Source: Schistosoma mansoni (Eukaryota > Platyhelminthes > Trematoda > Strigeidida > Schistosomatidae). From it: DNA of 64,000 nt. Of the stretch, positions 48,255 through 60,029 are shown piece by piece (within the stretch, counting starts at the first letter, position 1; each line of letters starts with the position of its first letter). The DNA is taken from NCBI RefSeq assembly GCF_000237925.1, contig NW_017386029.1:310001-374000 (forward strand), in the 5' to 3' direction. The position numbers were made by a program, and so were the translations under genes. The notes beneath the pieces were generated by a model. That model saw nothing but the letters and a program-made list of their open reading frames with translations. It did not search any database and had not been told where the DNA came from.

Positions 48255-48490
48255 AGTGTATCGTAAGAGGACTATCTTGATACTGCAAATGTATTTCTGG
48301 CTTTATAAATAGATGGGTTGTAGATAGTATTCGACTTCAGGACACATGCATTTTGTCTTATTTTTGACTAAGCAGATGAATGTAATGGCATCTAAGAGTT
48401 GATTTGCACACTTAGACTTGAACCTAGTATTTTTCGATTCAAACATAAATATACATTAATCGTTGGGTTACTGAGGTCAGATAGGCACTA
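48255..48490 (-). mobile_element. Degenerate family A SINE (A6)
   Basis: Diverged minus-strand tail, ribozyme and head in the right order (ACTTCAGGACACATGCATTT, CTTGAACCTAG). Old copy. Confidence 0.6.
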
Positions 48491-49034
48491 TTTTGTTCAG
48501 TAACTTTTTTTGTTTACTTATAATGGCAAAAATTTTCATTGTTGAGCTCTAACACACTTTTGCATCATCTGTTGTCAAGTAATTACATGCATTTTTAACC
48601 ATATCTTGTAAGTTGTTGATAGTTTACATTGTGATGAATTTTCAAACAAGAAGAAATCAGATGCCTGATGATTCCATGATACTGGGAATGAAGATCAATC
48701 ACAAAAGTCACTAAATTATCATGATAATATCACCAAATAAAGTAACTTAACTTATTTTTAGAATGTACCGTTTTATGTTGTATGTCTAATGTCATAATAC
48801 TAGAATGAGCAACAACGTCATTATCGTGTTAGTTATTTAAAAATTATGCAGCAGTAAAATTAAGTGTTAGTCGTTATATACCCCAAGCCATTATACTTCA
48901 GTAGTTCGAAATCAATTTTAATGGTAACCTTAATATTCGCTTCTATATCTGGTTAGTTTAGATGACAATTATCAAGTTATATAACCATCATCAAACAGTC
49001 AAAACAAAGTGCATATTTATTATATGTGAAAAAA

Positions 49035-49130
49035 TTATATTTGAAATAGTCTCAGCGATTGAAATATAAATAATTCCAACGTTTCATCCAGCTAACTTGT
49101 CTGGACTTCTTCAGGGCAAAAAAATGCATA
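49035..49130 (-). repeat. Repeat C-like, CTGAAGA...GAAACGTTGG
   Basis: Minus strand reads CCTGAAGAAGTCC, TGGATGAAACGTTGGAATT, similar to 41856 and to 54219-54260. Resembles the end motif seen in Penelope-like elements; relationship uncertain. Confidence 0.5.
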
Positions 49131-49724
49131 TTTCCTTCAATATTCTTGTCACAAAAATTCCAAACTGGATCTTACTTTTCATTTTTTGTTAGGTATTTTG
49201 AATGCTTTCAAAATACGGCTAGTTTAAAAGCCTCCTATCAACTTTTCATAACTAGATAGCCATAGGTTTGAATAACTAATCTTCGAACTGATTATCATTT
49301 ATAAATATAAAAAAATATATAGAGAATTCAGCGAAGAAAGTCTTCTTTTCGACGAAATCATTTACCTAGGTAGTGCAGTGATGAGACATTGATTATCCAT
49401 CAACTCAACCCCGAACTTTGAGTGTAAAGGAGATACGTTCAACCTCTCATCCTTCCTTGGTCCTAATTCCCTTTGGTAATATGTTTCGATTTTTTTTTTT
49501 ACATTTTTTTCATTTTTTATTTTTACTATTATTGATTTTTTAAATAAATGTCTTGTAACCTTGAACGCTAACCAGTCATTATTACCTTTGAACAAGTTTC
49601 CTTGACTATTATTCAGTTTTTATTATTATGACCCTTATACTTGTCGTTTTTCTTTATATCTGCCGATTGAAAAATTATTTTTTATCATTCTGACCGGTAA
49701 ATTATTGTCATCCTTATATTCTTC

Positions 49725-49812
49725 TCTTACTTACGCCAGTTACACCACATGGAGGAGCATAGATCACTCCCCAGGATTCTCTAGCCAACTGTGTCCTGGG
49801 ATATTCTTCATT
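49725..49812 (-). mobile_element. RTE-like LINE 3' end, short and diverged
   Basis: TTACTTACGCC tail and ~75 bp of related C-terminal sequence; a different subfamily from the others. Confidence 0.65.
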
Positions 49813-50059
49813 TACCCCTTGATTATTGAGTAACTTCATTTGATAATAAGAGTCTCGAATCAATTTATGATACAATCTTTTCTATCCTTCTATAAACTTA
49901 TATTTTCCATATAACTATAAATACAAATATACAGCTTAGGTAAATGATTTCCTCGAAATGAAACTTTTCTTCACTGAATTCTCTTTATTTTTATTCAGTG
50001 ACACAATGAGTCATTTTCATTATCAATTATGAATTTATATATATGAATTATTTTTCTCG

Positions 50060-50178
50060 TTAGCGTTTATTTAACGAGTTAGTTTTTCTACGGGATGGGT
50101 TCGCTAACCCCATGCCCAACCCTCCGCCTTTACTCGGGTTTGGGACTGGCAGTAACTCTAGAAGAGCTACAGGTGGAG
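50060..50178 (-). mobile_element. RTE-type 5' end fragment
   Basis: Minus strand starts CTCCACCTGTAGCTCTTC and runs to the GGGTTGGGCATGGGG region; same 5' end as the 91-bp mini-element at 12073. Confidence 0.65.
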
Positions 50179-50282
50179 TTATTTACATATATGGTAAACC
50201 AAATATTTCATACCAACGTTTCACAATTGAATGCCACGAGCTTTTTAAGAATGAGAAACAGAGGAAAATGACTTCTAAATTC

Positions 50283-50515
50283 ACTTGATATTGTTTGTTT
50301 AAATCTTCCCATTGTTATATAGCACTGCAATTGATCAGTCTCTTATTAGCATATGTGCATATTGTGCGTATTGCCTCGATATAGCCTTAATTCAAAAGCA
50401 TTATAAACAAAGATGTATAGTGGCTAGCAGGGGAATCCTATTTGGGACTCGTCAGCTTGATGTACCTGCATCACAGAGTTGATGTTCACTCTGGGACTCG
50501 AACCCAGTAACTTTC
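50283..50515 (-). mobile_element. Family A SINE, ribozyme deleted (A7)
   Basis: Tail and tRNA-like part intact, but about 17 bases covering GAAAC, stem III and the cleavage site are missing at about 50440. Confidence 0.85.
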
Positions 50516-50683
50516 ACTACAAACAATCGCTTAAAATGATTCAGTATATGCAATGACTCGTTTCGCATTTCATAGCGTACTCTTCAGGTTTTACATCAAT
50601 CTAATTATGCTTTTAAATTCGGATATATTCTATAATCATTTTAGAAATATATATATATAATTCAATTTTTGTCGTGTTATTTA

Positions 50684-51157
50684 TTTACTTACGCCTGTTA
50701 CTCCCAATGGAGCATAGACCACCGACCAGTATTCTCCAACCCACTCTGTCCTGGGCTTTACTTTCTAGTTCTATCCAGCTTTTGTTCATCCTTCTCATGT
50801 CTGTCTCCATTTCTCGACGCAATGTGTTCTTTGATCTTCCACTTCTCCTTTGACCTTCAGGATTCCATGTGAGGTCTTGTCTTGTGACGCATTTGGGTGA
50901 TTTCCTCAATGTGTGTCCTATACACTTCCAGCGCTTCTTCCTGATCTCTTCCTCCTCTGGAATCTGGTTTGTTGTCTCCCACAGTAGGTTGTTGCTGATA
51001 GTGTCTAGCCATCGGATCCGAAGTATCTTGAGTAGACAACTGTTAATAAACACCTGTATCTTCTGGATTATGGTTTTCGTAGTTCTTCACGTCTCCGCCC
51101 CATACAGTAGAACTGTCTTGACATTTGTATTGAAAATTCTGATCTGGGTATTGGTTG
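50684..51157 (-). mobile_element. RTE-clade LINE 3' end, 122-codon open frame, TSD
   Basis: Best-preserved RTE copy: frame 51053-50685 is open from '[15 protein letters not shown]' to 'CSIGSNRRK'. Perfect 10-bp duplication GTGTTATTTA (50674-50683, 51158-51167). 5'-truncated, so not mobile. Confidence 0.92.
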
Positions 51158-51169
51158 GTGTTATTTAAC

Positions 51170-51507
51170 AGATGAAAACTAGATCACGCCATATCAAATC
51201 GGAACATAAGTATGAAAATAGGTATATAAAAGGAAAAAAGATATTTTGTACTTGTGAAAGATTGTATTTATCTAATATTAATACAAGGGTATATTATCAT
51301 TAATAAAATAAATCATACACATAGTAAAACATGAAATCTAGTCTCTAGTTTAGTTTATAAAGTTTCAATGAACTTTGAGTTTGAAAAGACTCAATCTATT
51401 TATTACATTTGAATAGTTAATTAAATAATATTTTACTAACGAATTTTCTATCATCTGAACAAAATCATTAAAACGTATTAAAGTATTTAGTAGATAATAA
51501 GTAAGTA
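51170..51507. other. No recognisable feature
   Basis: Nothing supported. Confidence 0.5.
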
Positions 51508-51511
51508 CTAT

Positions 51512-51781
51512 TATGGTGCGGTCTACTTATATCCATACAAGTAGTGTATGGTAATGGTCAGACATAGAATGTATTTTGGCAGAAGATCAATAAGGAACGG
51601 ATAGGAATGAATCGCAATCGATAGGAAAATGCATGAACAATGAAATCAGAAGGAACAGTTAAGATTGAGACGATTGATTCTTATTTTGTAAATTAACCGT
51701 TCACTGTATGGTTATCAGAATTTAGTGAGATTAGTGCTTAAATACATTCGATTGTCCACACTTGTGTTCTTGTTCACTACA
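51512..51781 (-). mobile_element. Solo LTR-2 (270 bp)
   Basis: Outer ends TATGGTG and CACTACA (TG changed to TA at one side). Perfect 4-bp duplication CTAT (51508-51511, 51782-51785). Confidence 0.85.
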
Positions 51782-51836
51782 CTATTACAATGTGTTATTT
51801 ACTTTTGATGGATTTTATTGAATTAAACTGGTTAAC

Positions 51837-51978
51837 CAAAGAACACATTACGCCAAGAAATGGAAACAGACATGAGAAGAATGAATAACGACTGGATAGA
51901 ACTAGAAAGGAAGGCTCAGGACAGAGTGGGTTGGAGAATGATGGTTGGCGGCCTATGGTTAATTGTGGACTGTAAGTT
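51837..51978 (+). mobile_element. RTE-clade LINE 3' fragment
   Basis: '[12 protein letters not shown]'-type C-terminal region, ending GTAAGTTAAG. Confidence 0.8.
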
Positions 51979-52413
51979 AAGATGAATGTCATATTTTTTA
52001 ATCCCAATGGAAGTACCACTCGTGTGACGTAGACACACCTTTATGATATGTTATAACAAAGATAAAATACATGACTTGGATTCTGTAGCTAAACTCTACT
52101 TAGGATTATGTAGATTCATTTCAAGCATTACTGAAATATGAGTATAGAGAGTTAATGCATCATGAGGTGGATTTTTAATTTTTACTAATCAGTATTCAAT
52201 TCCTTCTTTAAAACTTAACTATCATTTCACTTCAGTTTCTAACGTTAATCACTTTCTTAACTGAACAAGTCAAAAATCTATATGTATAATGAGGAGTTTT
52301 CAAAAAACAAAGCCTTGCCTATGCTTCACTATATTTTAAATATATATAAACACTATTATGTTAGCAGTCACTAGAAGTACGGTATAAACTTACAATTCAA
52401 CCGACTGTCATTT

Positions 52414-53264
52414 TGTTATATCGATTGCTTGTGATTAGGTGCCCTGTTTATATATGACGTGATGATCCCCGCCAATTAGATAGGAGTGGATTATCGATCA
52501 GAGCAATGGTACACAAAAGCGATATGAGCAGTCTTGAGTACTTATCAGTCCTGCTCTCTGCCTAGCATAGCCAATTAAGTCCAGAACACCAATTACAGCC
52601 TCTGCAATATGAATCATTATTCTCAAACATACTGGGTTTATATATCAAACAAACTGACCAAATCGTACTGTAGCTGTAAATAATTCCCCAAAATCAATAG
52701 CTATTTAAGTGTTCGACATTGGATGCTGACCACATTGTTTTAAGTGGACTTGTTTAACTGAAGGCTTTCGGTCATGCATCCGCACCAGATCACGTTACGA
52801 CCCAGCGTGGGAAACAGCTCCTACGTTCACTAGCCAGATTAGAGTAAACGCTTCTCGATATATTGATAACGCATCAATTATATCTTTCCAATCTCTTCGC
52901 ATCTGACTTCTGATTTTAACTGGTTGGGGGACGATTCGAATAAAGAAGGTGTTACTGGTTGCTAGTTGTCAAACTAGAATACTGGTCGTATCTTCAGTAC
53001 TATAAAATAGAAAATAACATTTGTACAAGATATGGTCAAATGTAGCTGTGAATAAGGGGAACAGTAATCAATAGACCGGGGATAACTCTGGAATGGTAAA
53101 TCGTATAATAATAGTCTATAGGTCAAAATAAAGCTTATAATAAGAGGGACATGAATATGAATAGTTTAGTTACTTAACAATTATACAATAGGAAATATAC
53201 ATATCATATCAGTCCATAAATAGTTCTCAAAGTTACCATTCATAAATCTCCACGGGATATAACA
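52414..53264 (-). mobile_element. Solo LTR-1 with nested LTR-3
   Basis: Perfect 9-bp terminal inverted repeat TGTTATATC/GATATAACA and perfect 5-bp duplication CATTT (52409-52413, 53265-53269). Without the nested element and its 4-bp duplication the LTR is 519 bp. Confidence 0.95.
52669..52996 (+). mobile_element. Solo LTR-3, 328 bp (Boudicca-sized)
   Basis: TGTAGCTG...TCTTCA with perfect 4-bp duplication GTAC (52665-52668, 52997-53000). Sits inside LTR-1. The 328-bp length is what I recall for the Gypsy-type Boudicca LTR; identity by sequence not tested. Confidence 0.92.
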
Positions 53265-53544
53265 CATTTAACCCTGTATCCTAAAATTTCTTACCTTTAA
53301 TGTAAGCTAAATGTTTAAAGAGAAACCTTATATTTGAGTATAAATATTATAAACAACTTAAATAAATAAGGATTTTCATTTCGTTACATCATCCCTTTTA
53401 AATCCAATAAATTAAATATTTACACCAAGATCATTATTCATAATTTAAACAAATAAAATAACACTAAAGAGTTAATTTATAGATTTTTTTTCTCTTATTT
53501 ACTGTTACATCACTTAAACATTAGGAATAGTCTTGTTTCGTTGA

Positions 53545-53990
53545 AAAGGACTCATGATCTCAACTATATAAAGAAAAATTACTAAAATCTCAACAAAACC
53601 TCCTTCTGATAATGATTATATACTCATTAGTGACTGGTTCCATGAGGTATTTCCGGGAGTAACCAATGGAGTTCAACCAGGTCTGTTGGGAGATATCAAC
53701 TCACTGAAGACAATGGTCGACGGTTGCTGAATTTCGTGGATTAGTTGAAGTTAGACATTGACACCGTTGGATGACGTCTCAGTGGTCTAGAGATTAAGCG
53801 TTCGTGCGCGATACTGATAGGTCCTGGATTCGAATCTCGCGAGGTGGGTTCGTGGATGAGCACTGTTGAGGAGTCCCATAATAGGACGAAACAGCTTCCC
53901 AGTGCTTCCAGGTTTTCGATGGTGGTCTAGCTCCAACTGACTCATGATTTCAACTATATAAAATTATTAAAATCTTTACAAACCCCCCTA
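53545..53990 (+). mobile_element. Family B hammerhead SINE, tail plus full unit (B17)
   Basis: A tail of one unit (53545-53610) runs into the head of a full unit, as in a tandem. Core TTGAGGA (C3 lost), so dead. Confidence 0.82.
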
Positions 53991-53999
53991 GTGATATTG

Positions 54000-55278
54000 A
54001 ATATAAGTCTACAAAATCTCTGCGTACTAATCCACTATTTCGTCACATTTAATAAATTGAATTTGGAATTTATTTATATATGAATGTAAATATGGGTAAT
54101 AAATGTGTAATAAATTCTAAATTCAAAGGCTTAAAAACGATAAGACAATGGTTTAATCTATAATTATTTAATAAACCAAACTATATTTTATAATTTTGCT
54201 TCTGATTAGATTCTTGAATAACATCAAGCCAGATTGAGAGGTGAAACGATAGAATCACCTTGATTTCAATCACATAGATGTTTACAAATGAAATTTTCTT
54301 TTGAACATAATAATTTCACAATTAACACTTATAAATATATTACTAATAACAAATGAGAATTCGTTCGATGATTAGGTTAATAATGGTATACAGTTCATAG
54401 ATCGGTTTGTAAGTATAAATAATGCTTATTTATTCATTTGGTATTTTTCCCAGACAGCAGGTGCTTTAAACCTTTTTGATTATAGGATTTATCACACTGT
54501 TACACTGTTATAAATATACTTAAAACTATCTTTCATTATTTAAGTAATACTTGAATTTCAGTAATTTGAATCAATGATCATAACATATCAGAACCATATG
54601 TTTAAAAATCGCGGATACACTTTCAATATAGTCATTTCCAACCATAAATATCATAATACATTGATTAATAGTAGTATGTTACACTCAAGTATTTAACTTA
54701 GTCAATAAATCATAGAACTTCTAAACATTCTTTAACTTTTAATCATGATAAAGAATCTTCTCATAGTTTGTATAATGTAGGTGAATAATAAAATGTCAAC
54801 ATATTTGTGTACTCAGTGTAACACTTGGAAACAAATAAACTAATAATGATTTTTAACTATTACAAAGTTTTATCTCAAGAAGAGAGAGAGAGAAACACAG
54901 TTCTCAGAAATTTAGATCATAGTAATCAATAAATTCCTCAGCAACAATAACGTTTTATCCTGATTTATTGATAATACTAATGGTGCTAATCATATGTTGA
55001 TTATTTTTGAGTCTATAAAGCTTAGTTTTATCAATAAATTTACTATTTGAATACATTGAATTGTTTATTATGGTGCCAAATATCTTAGACTGATTTTAAT
55101 TAATGATCAGCTAAAAGGTTGTTATGATCTGTCTGAATTTTAGAATTTATTATATTAGTATTTTTGAGGTTATACCTTATAGTTTCTATACAATTATAAT
55201 ATACATCGATAACCTATATTGTAAGATAATGTTTGACATCTCTTTAATTAATATTATTAGAGGCATATCAAATATGCT
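54000..55278. other. Mostly featureless
   Basis: AT-rich; a repeat C-like patch at 54219-54260 and a short GA run near 54885. No gene. Confidence 0.45.
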
Positions 55279-55292
55279 CTCTAAAAAAATTA

Positions 55293-55579
55293 CTTACGTC
55301 TGTTACTTCCAATCGAGCATAGGCCGCCGACCAGTATTCTCCAACCCACTCTGTCCTAAGCCTTCCTTTCTAGATCTATTCAGTTGTTGTTCATTCTTCT
55401 CATGTCTGTTTACATTTCTCGGCGTAATGTTTTTGTTAGACTTCCTCTTCTTCTTTGACCTTCAGGATTCCATATGAGGGCTTGTCTTGTAAGGCAGTTG
55501 GGTGATTTCCTCAATGTATGTCCTATCCACTTGCAGTGCTTCTTCCTGATTTCTTCCTCCGCTGGAATGTGGTTTATTC
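55293..55579 (-). mobile_element. RTE-clade LINE 3' end with TSD
   Basis: 5'-truncated copy; CTCTAAAAAAATTA (55279-55292) and CTCTAAAGAATTTA (55580-55593) match at 12 of 14. Confidence 0.85.
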
Positions 55580-56035
55580 CTCTAAAGAATTTAGGATTTA
55601 TCAAATGAATAAATACGAATGGTTCTCATGTAGTACAAACTGACTACCCGCAAATACAAAAGATAGAACGTTTATTATCAGCTTACTGAGTTACAATTTT
55701 TTAACTCTGAATCGGATCTAAGTACTGTTTGTTTCTTTGCAATATTCAGTTTTTTTACACGAAATTTCTATGTAACATCCATATTCCAGTAAAAACTGAC
55801 TGGCCTACTTAAATTAATTAAACAGTACCTTATTTATCGATTTCTGAAATTCTGAGACTGATTTGTTCACGATTAACACATCTGATAGAGCTTTATTTAA
55901 TGAATATAGTACAAATAGAAAATTCCATTATTATAAAATTCATAAATTATAGAGTACATACGAATTGTAATGCTATTTATAAAACACAAGAATCATGTAT
56001 ATACTACTTATAATGTTGTTCCAGTTCTTTAATAC

Positions 56036-56313
56036 TGTGGTGTGGGTTACTGATATCCACATAAGTAGTATATGGTGATGGTCAGGCATTGAATGTATTT
56101 CAGTAGAAGATCGATAAGGAGAGAACAGGAACAGCACACAATTGGTACGAAAATGTATGAACAATTATAATCGGAGACTATGGACTGATATTTGCAGAAG
56201 AAACAGTCAAATTGAAACAATTGATTATTATTTTGCAAATTAACTGTTCACTATATGGTTCTCATATTTTAATGAGATATTTAATTGTCCCGTCAGTGTT
56301 CTTGTTCACTACA
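56036..56313 (-). mobile_element. Solo LTR-2 (278 bp)
   Basis: TGTGGTG...CACTACA with perfect 4-bp duplication ATAC (56032-56035, 56314-56317). Confidence 0.88.
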
Positions 56314-56539
56314 ATACTGCTTAGAGATTATGCAAAGTCATAACATATAATAATGAAAAGCTCTAACTTAATAATAGTTAGAAATTTCATATAAAAATCA
56401 AGGTATAGGTCAATGATTTCATGTAACAAGAGTAAATACCTATAATAACTAAGATTTTTCAAAGGAAAATGTTTTTTTTTTTCGTCAACAAGACCAAAGG
56501 ATATAAAGTATTGACATCTTAGAATCTTGGTCTTGATAT

Positions 56540-56867
56540 TGAAGATACGACCAGTATTCTAGTTTGACAACTAGCAACCAGTAACACCTTCTTTATTCGA
56601 ATCGTCCCCCAACCAGTTAAAATCAGAAGTCAGATGCGAAGAGATTGGAAAGATATAATTGATGCGTTATCAATATATCGAGAAGCGTTTACTCTAATCT
56701 GGCTAGTGAACGTAGGAGCTGTTTCCCACGCTGGGTCGTAACGTGATCTGGTGCGGATGCATGACCGAAAGCCTTCAGTTAAACAAGTCCACTTAAAACA
56801 ATGTGATCAGCATCCAATGTCGAACACTTAAATAGCTATTGATTTTGGGGAATTATTTACAGCTACA
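56540..56867 (-). mobile_element. Solo LTR-3, 328 bp
   Basis: Same length as the other two copies; perfect 4-bp duplication ATAT (56536-56539, 56868-56871). Confidence 0.9.
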
Positions 56868-56911
56868 ATATAAAGTAAAATATATTTACACCGTCAACAA
56901 TAAAAATGTCA

Positions 56912-57117
56912 TCAGAAGGGTGTTTTGTGGAGATTTTAATAACTTTTTTAATAGTTGAAATCATGAGTCAATTGAAGCTAGACCACCATGGAAAACGCAG
57001 AAGCATTGGACGGTCGTTTCGTCCTATTGTGGGACTCCTCAGCAGAGCTCATGCACGATCCCGCCTCGCGCGATTCGAACCCAGGACCTACCAGTCTCAC
57101 GTGTGAGCACTTAACCG
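56912..57117 (-). mobile_element. Family B hammerhead SINE (B18)
   Basis: Single-orientation insertion with perfect 12-bp duplication ATAAAAATGTCA (56900-56911, 57118-57129). Ribozyme 57003-57048: core, GAAAC, stems II and III intact; two mismatches in stem I. Confidence 0.9.
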
Positions 57118-57364
57118 ATAAAAATGTCACTTTAAAATCAATCACAATTATATAACAGATAATAAAACAACTTATATCTGTTGATATACACTTTGTAATT
57201 TCAAAAATTCAATCAATATTTATAGTTTCTATATACAGTTTCTTCACTAAAAAAACTTTCGATTATGACAAAAATGTCATAACAACTATTTTCAATAGTT
57301 TAAAAATGTATCACACGATTAGATTTAAAGTTGAGTTTTAATTCGAAAATAGAAAAAAAAACCC

Positions 57365-57545
57365 GATAGTAATGTATAATAATTTTTGTCTAAATTAGAG
57401 TGAATAGTTTTACAGTATTCGAGCGCCGAGTTGATGTAAGACATTAAATAGGAATAATATATTTGTAAAATCTCAGCGAATGAATTTGTAGTAAATCCAA
57501 CGTTGCGCCTGGCAATCTGGTCTAAGCTTTTCCAAGGAATTATAA
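57365..57545 (-). repeat. Dispersed repeat C
   Basis: Full minus-strand match to 41850-42025. Confidence 0.7.
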
Positions 57546-57549
57546 TCAA

Positions 57550-58072
57550 ACATCAAAATTATCGAATATACATAGGTATATGGTTCTTCAGTTGATTGTA
57601 CACTGAATAGGTCATCCAATCAACGTTCAGGATGTCTAAACTAGGTATATGTATGAGTGTGTAAGAGATTTGTGATGTGAAATGATAAGTGTTAGGATAA
57701 CATATTGTATACACACGTAAGTAGTCAGAGGGAAAATTTCATTTACAATATATTGTCTCCTGTTGGTGATATGAATCATATATATGTCACAGCATGTATA
57801 AAATGAAGATAAATAACCGAAACAAAAGAGTAAAATTCCAAGAGGAAGAATGTAATTTGATTGAATCATTTCTGATGTTTCATAGCGTATATCTAATTTT
57901 ATGATTGTATTCTTTTTAATTTTAATGATGAATTCCCTGTGCTACTGTTATTTACTTTTTGCTACGATTTTGATATTATCTTGCTGATTGGTTCTACACT
58001 AGTCAGTCACTGAATGATGTAAAAGATTATTCTTTATTTGTTAGTAATATATATGCATTTTAATGAATTAAG
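57550..58072. other. No recognisable gene
   Basis: A hydrophobic 77-codon frame (57869-57636, minus) looks like chance in AT-rich DNA. Confidence 0.4.
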
Positions 58073-58082
58073 GTGTACAGTA

Positions 58083-58649
58083 CTTACTTACTTACTTACA
58101 CCTGTTACTCCCAATCGAGCATAAGCCGCCGACTAGCTTTCTCCAATCCATTCTGTCCTCAGCCTTCCTTCCTAGTTCTATCCAGTTGTTGTTCATCCTT
58201 CTCATGTCTGTCTCCATTTCTCGACGTAATGTGTTCTTTGGTCTTCCTCTTCTTCTTCGGTCTTCAGGATTCCATGTGAGGTCTTGTCTTGTGACGCAGT
58301 TGGGTGATTTCCTCAATGTGTGTCCTATACACTTCCAGCGCTTCTTTCTGATTTCTTCCTCCGCTAAAATCTGTTTTTTCTCTCCCGTAGTAGAGTGTTG
58401 CTGATGGTGTCTGGCCAACGGAACCGAAGTATCTTGCGTATACAACTGTTAATAAACACCTGTATCTTCTGGATGATTGCTTTCGTAGTTCTGCAGGTTT
58501 CCGCCCATACAGTAGCACTGTCTTGACATTTGTATTGAAAATTCTGATCTTGATGTTGGTTGACAATTGTTTTGAGTTCCAGATATTCTTCAATTGTAAA
58601 TATGATGCTCTTGCTTTTCCGATCAACGCCCTCACATTCGCATCATAAC
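58083..58649 (-). mobile_element. RTE-clade LINE 3' end, longest copy
   Basis: About 567 bp; frames 'MRALIGKARASYLQLKNIWN' and '[20 protein letters not shown]' separated by a frameshift. GTGTACAGTA (58073-58082) and GTGTATAGTA (58650-58659) are the duplication with one change. Confidence 0.9.
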
Positions 58650-58659
58650 GTGTATAGTA

Positions 58660-59660
58660 AACTGAATGATATACAATTCTTGCTAACTGTATTTATTTTT
58701 CATGATTAAAAACAACATACAGTAATTAAGTAACTAAAGATCCTTTCTTATTGATATCTGTCAGGAAAATCCACTTTCCAAAAGACTGAATCTTGTGTTG
58801 CTTAACAGTGGTATATTTTCACCCTCACCAAATACTATTGAGACTATCTAATTAGGAACATTTATTATAAGGTAGTAAATAGCTGTTTCGACCAAATGAC
58901 GGGCCATCTTTTATTAGATAATATGTTATAAAATTACCCAAAAGTGGTAAGACGATAGTGATAGTGATAAGTTTCCTTTAACGTCTCAGACTCCTTTATT
59001 GTATTGTACAAGTAGTTCGTTATAGCGAATAACAACCAAACCACCACTAGTTCACATTTTGTCGGACAGTATAAAGTCAAACGTGGAAGACGATATTCAA
59101 TGCTGGAGTACATTAACTTGAAAACACATTTTAAGGGCAGACAGACAAATAAGCAGAAATTATATATTCTAGTTGAATTTAAGTGTTCAAAAAGATATAT
59201 ACAACAATAACTAATTATTAATTCATGTAATTCACAATGTAAATGTTTCGCCTCATAGTTATTGGTGTTTCTCAGCCTGTTATTTTAAACTTATTACCAA
59301 ATGAGTCTGAGGTCTTAAATATCAACTAAGTCGCTGGTGTTCCTACCGTCTGGTGAAGAAACTAATATTCGTTCTTAATCTTGAAGCTCATTGTTAGCCA
59401 CAGTAGGAGACTTCAAGGCAATGATAAAATGCTTAATTAAATGTAAGAATAAAGGCAGGGGTAGAATGTCAATCTGGCTCCTGAATGGATGAAAAAGTCT
59501 ATTTTTAAACTTTGAATTACGAAAATAAAGCCTAGATCCTCAGATGTTAATCATCAGGAAGTTAAAACAAGTAAAATAAATGGAGTCAATATCAAATATT
59601 CAGTGTTTGCCAAAATAGTTATGCCTAAAAGTCATTCTTTACGGAAATTCGTTTTTTCCA
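58660..59660. other. No recognisable feature
   Basis: Nothing supported. Confidence 0.5.
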
Positions 59661-59677
59661 ACTCATAATAAATTTAA

Positions 59678-60012
59678 ATTCATTTAGTATTGTTTGTTTG
59701 AATCTTCCCATCGATATGTTAGGACTGCAACTGGTCAGTCTCTAATTGACATATGTGCATACTGTGCGTATTGCCTCGATATAGCCTTAATTCACAAGCA
59801 TGGTAAGTAAAGATGGATAGTGGCTAGCAGTAGAATCCAGGACGCGCGTTTCGTGGCCGAGTGGATAACGCGATGGCGTTTGAAGCGAAAGGTACTGGGT
59901 TTGAGTCCCAGAGTGAACATCAACTCTGAAATGCAGGTAAATCCAGCTGACAAGTCCCAAATAGGATGAAACGCGCGTCCTGGATTTCACTGCTAGCCAC
60001 TATCCATCTCTG
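59678..60012 (-). mobile_element. Family A hammerhead SINE, part-inverted (A8)
   Basis: Minus-strand tail and half ribozyme, switching at about 59853 to a plus-strand tRNA-like head and full ribozyme. Flanks CTCATAATAAATTTAA (59662-59677) and CTCATGATAAATTTGA (60013-60028) match at 14 of 16. Plus-strand core is CTGACAA (G8 lost). Confidence 0.87.
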
Positions 60013-60029
60013 CTCATGATAAATTTGAT

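Noticed and set aside
49035-49130. Hammerhead in repeat C (CTGAAGA ... GAAACGTTGG)
   Set aside because: The core strings are there, but no stem III or GUH cleavage site can be drawn after GAAAC, so I kept it as a repeat only.
57636-57869. Hydrophobic 77-codon minus-strand frame
   Set aside because: AT-rich DNA gives such frames by chance; no splice context, motif or neighbour supports it.
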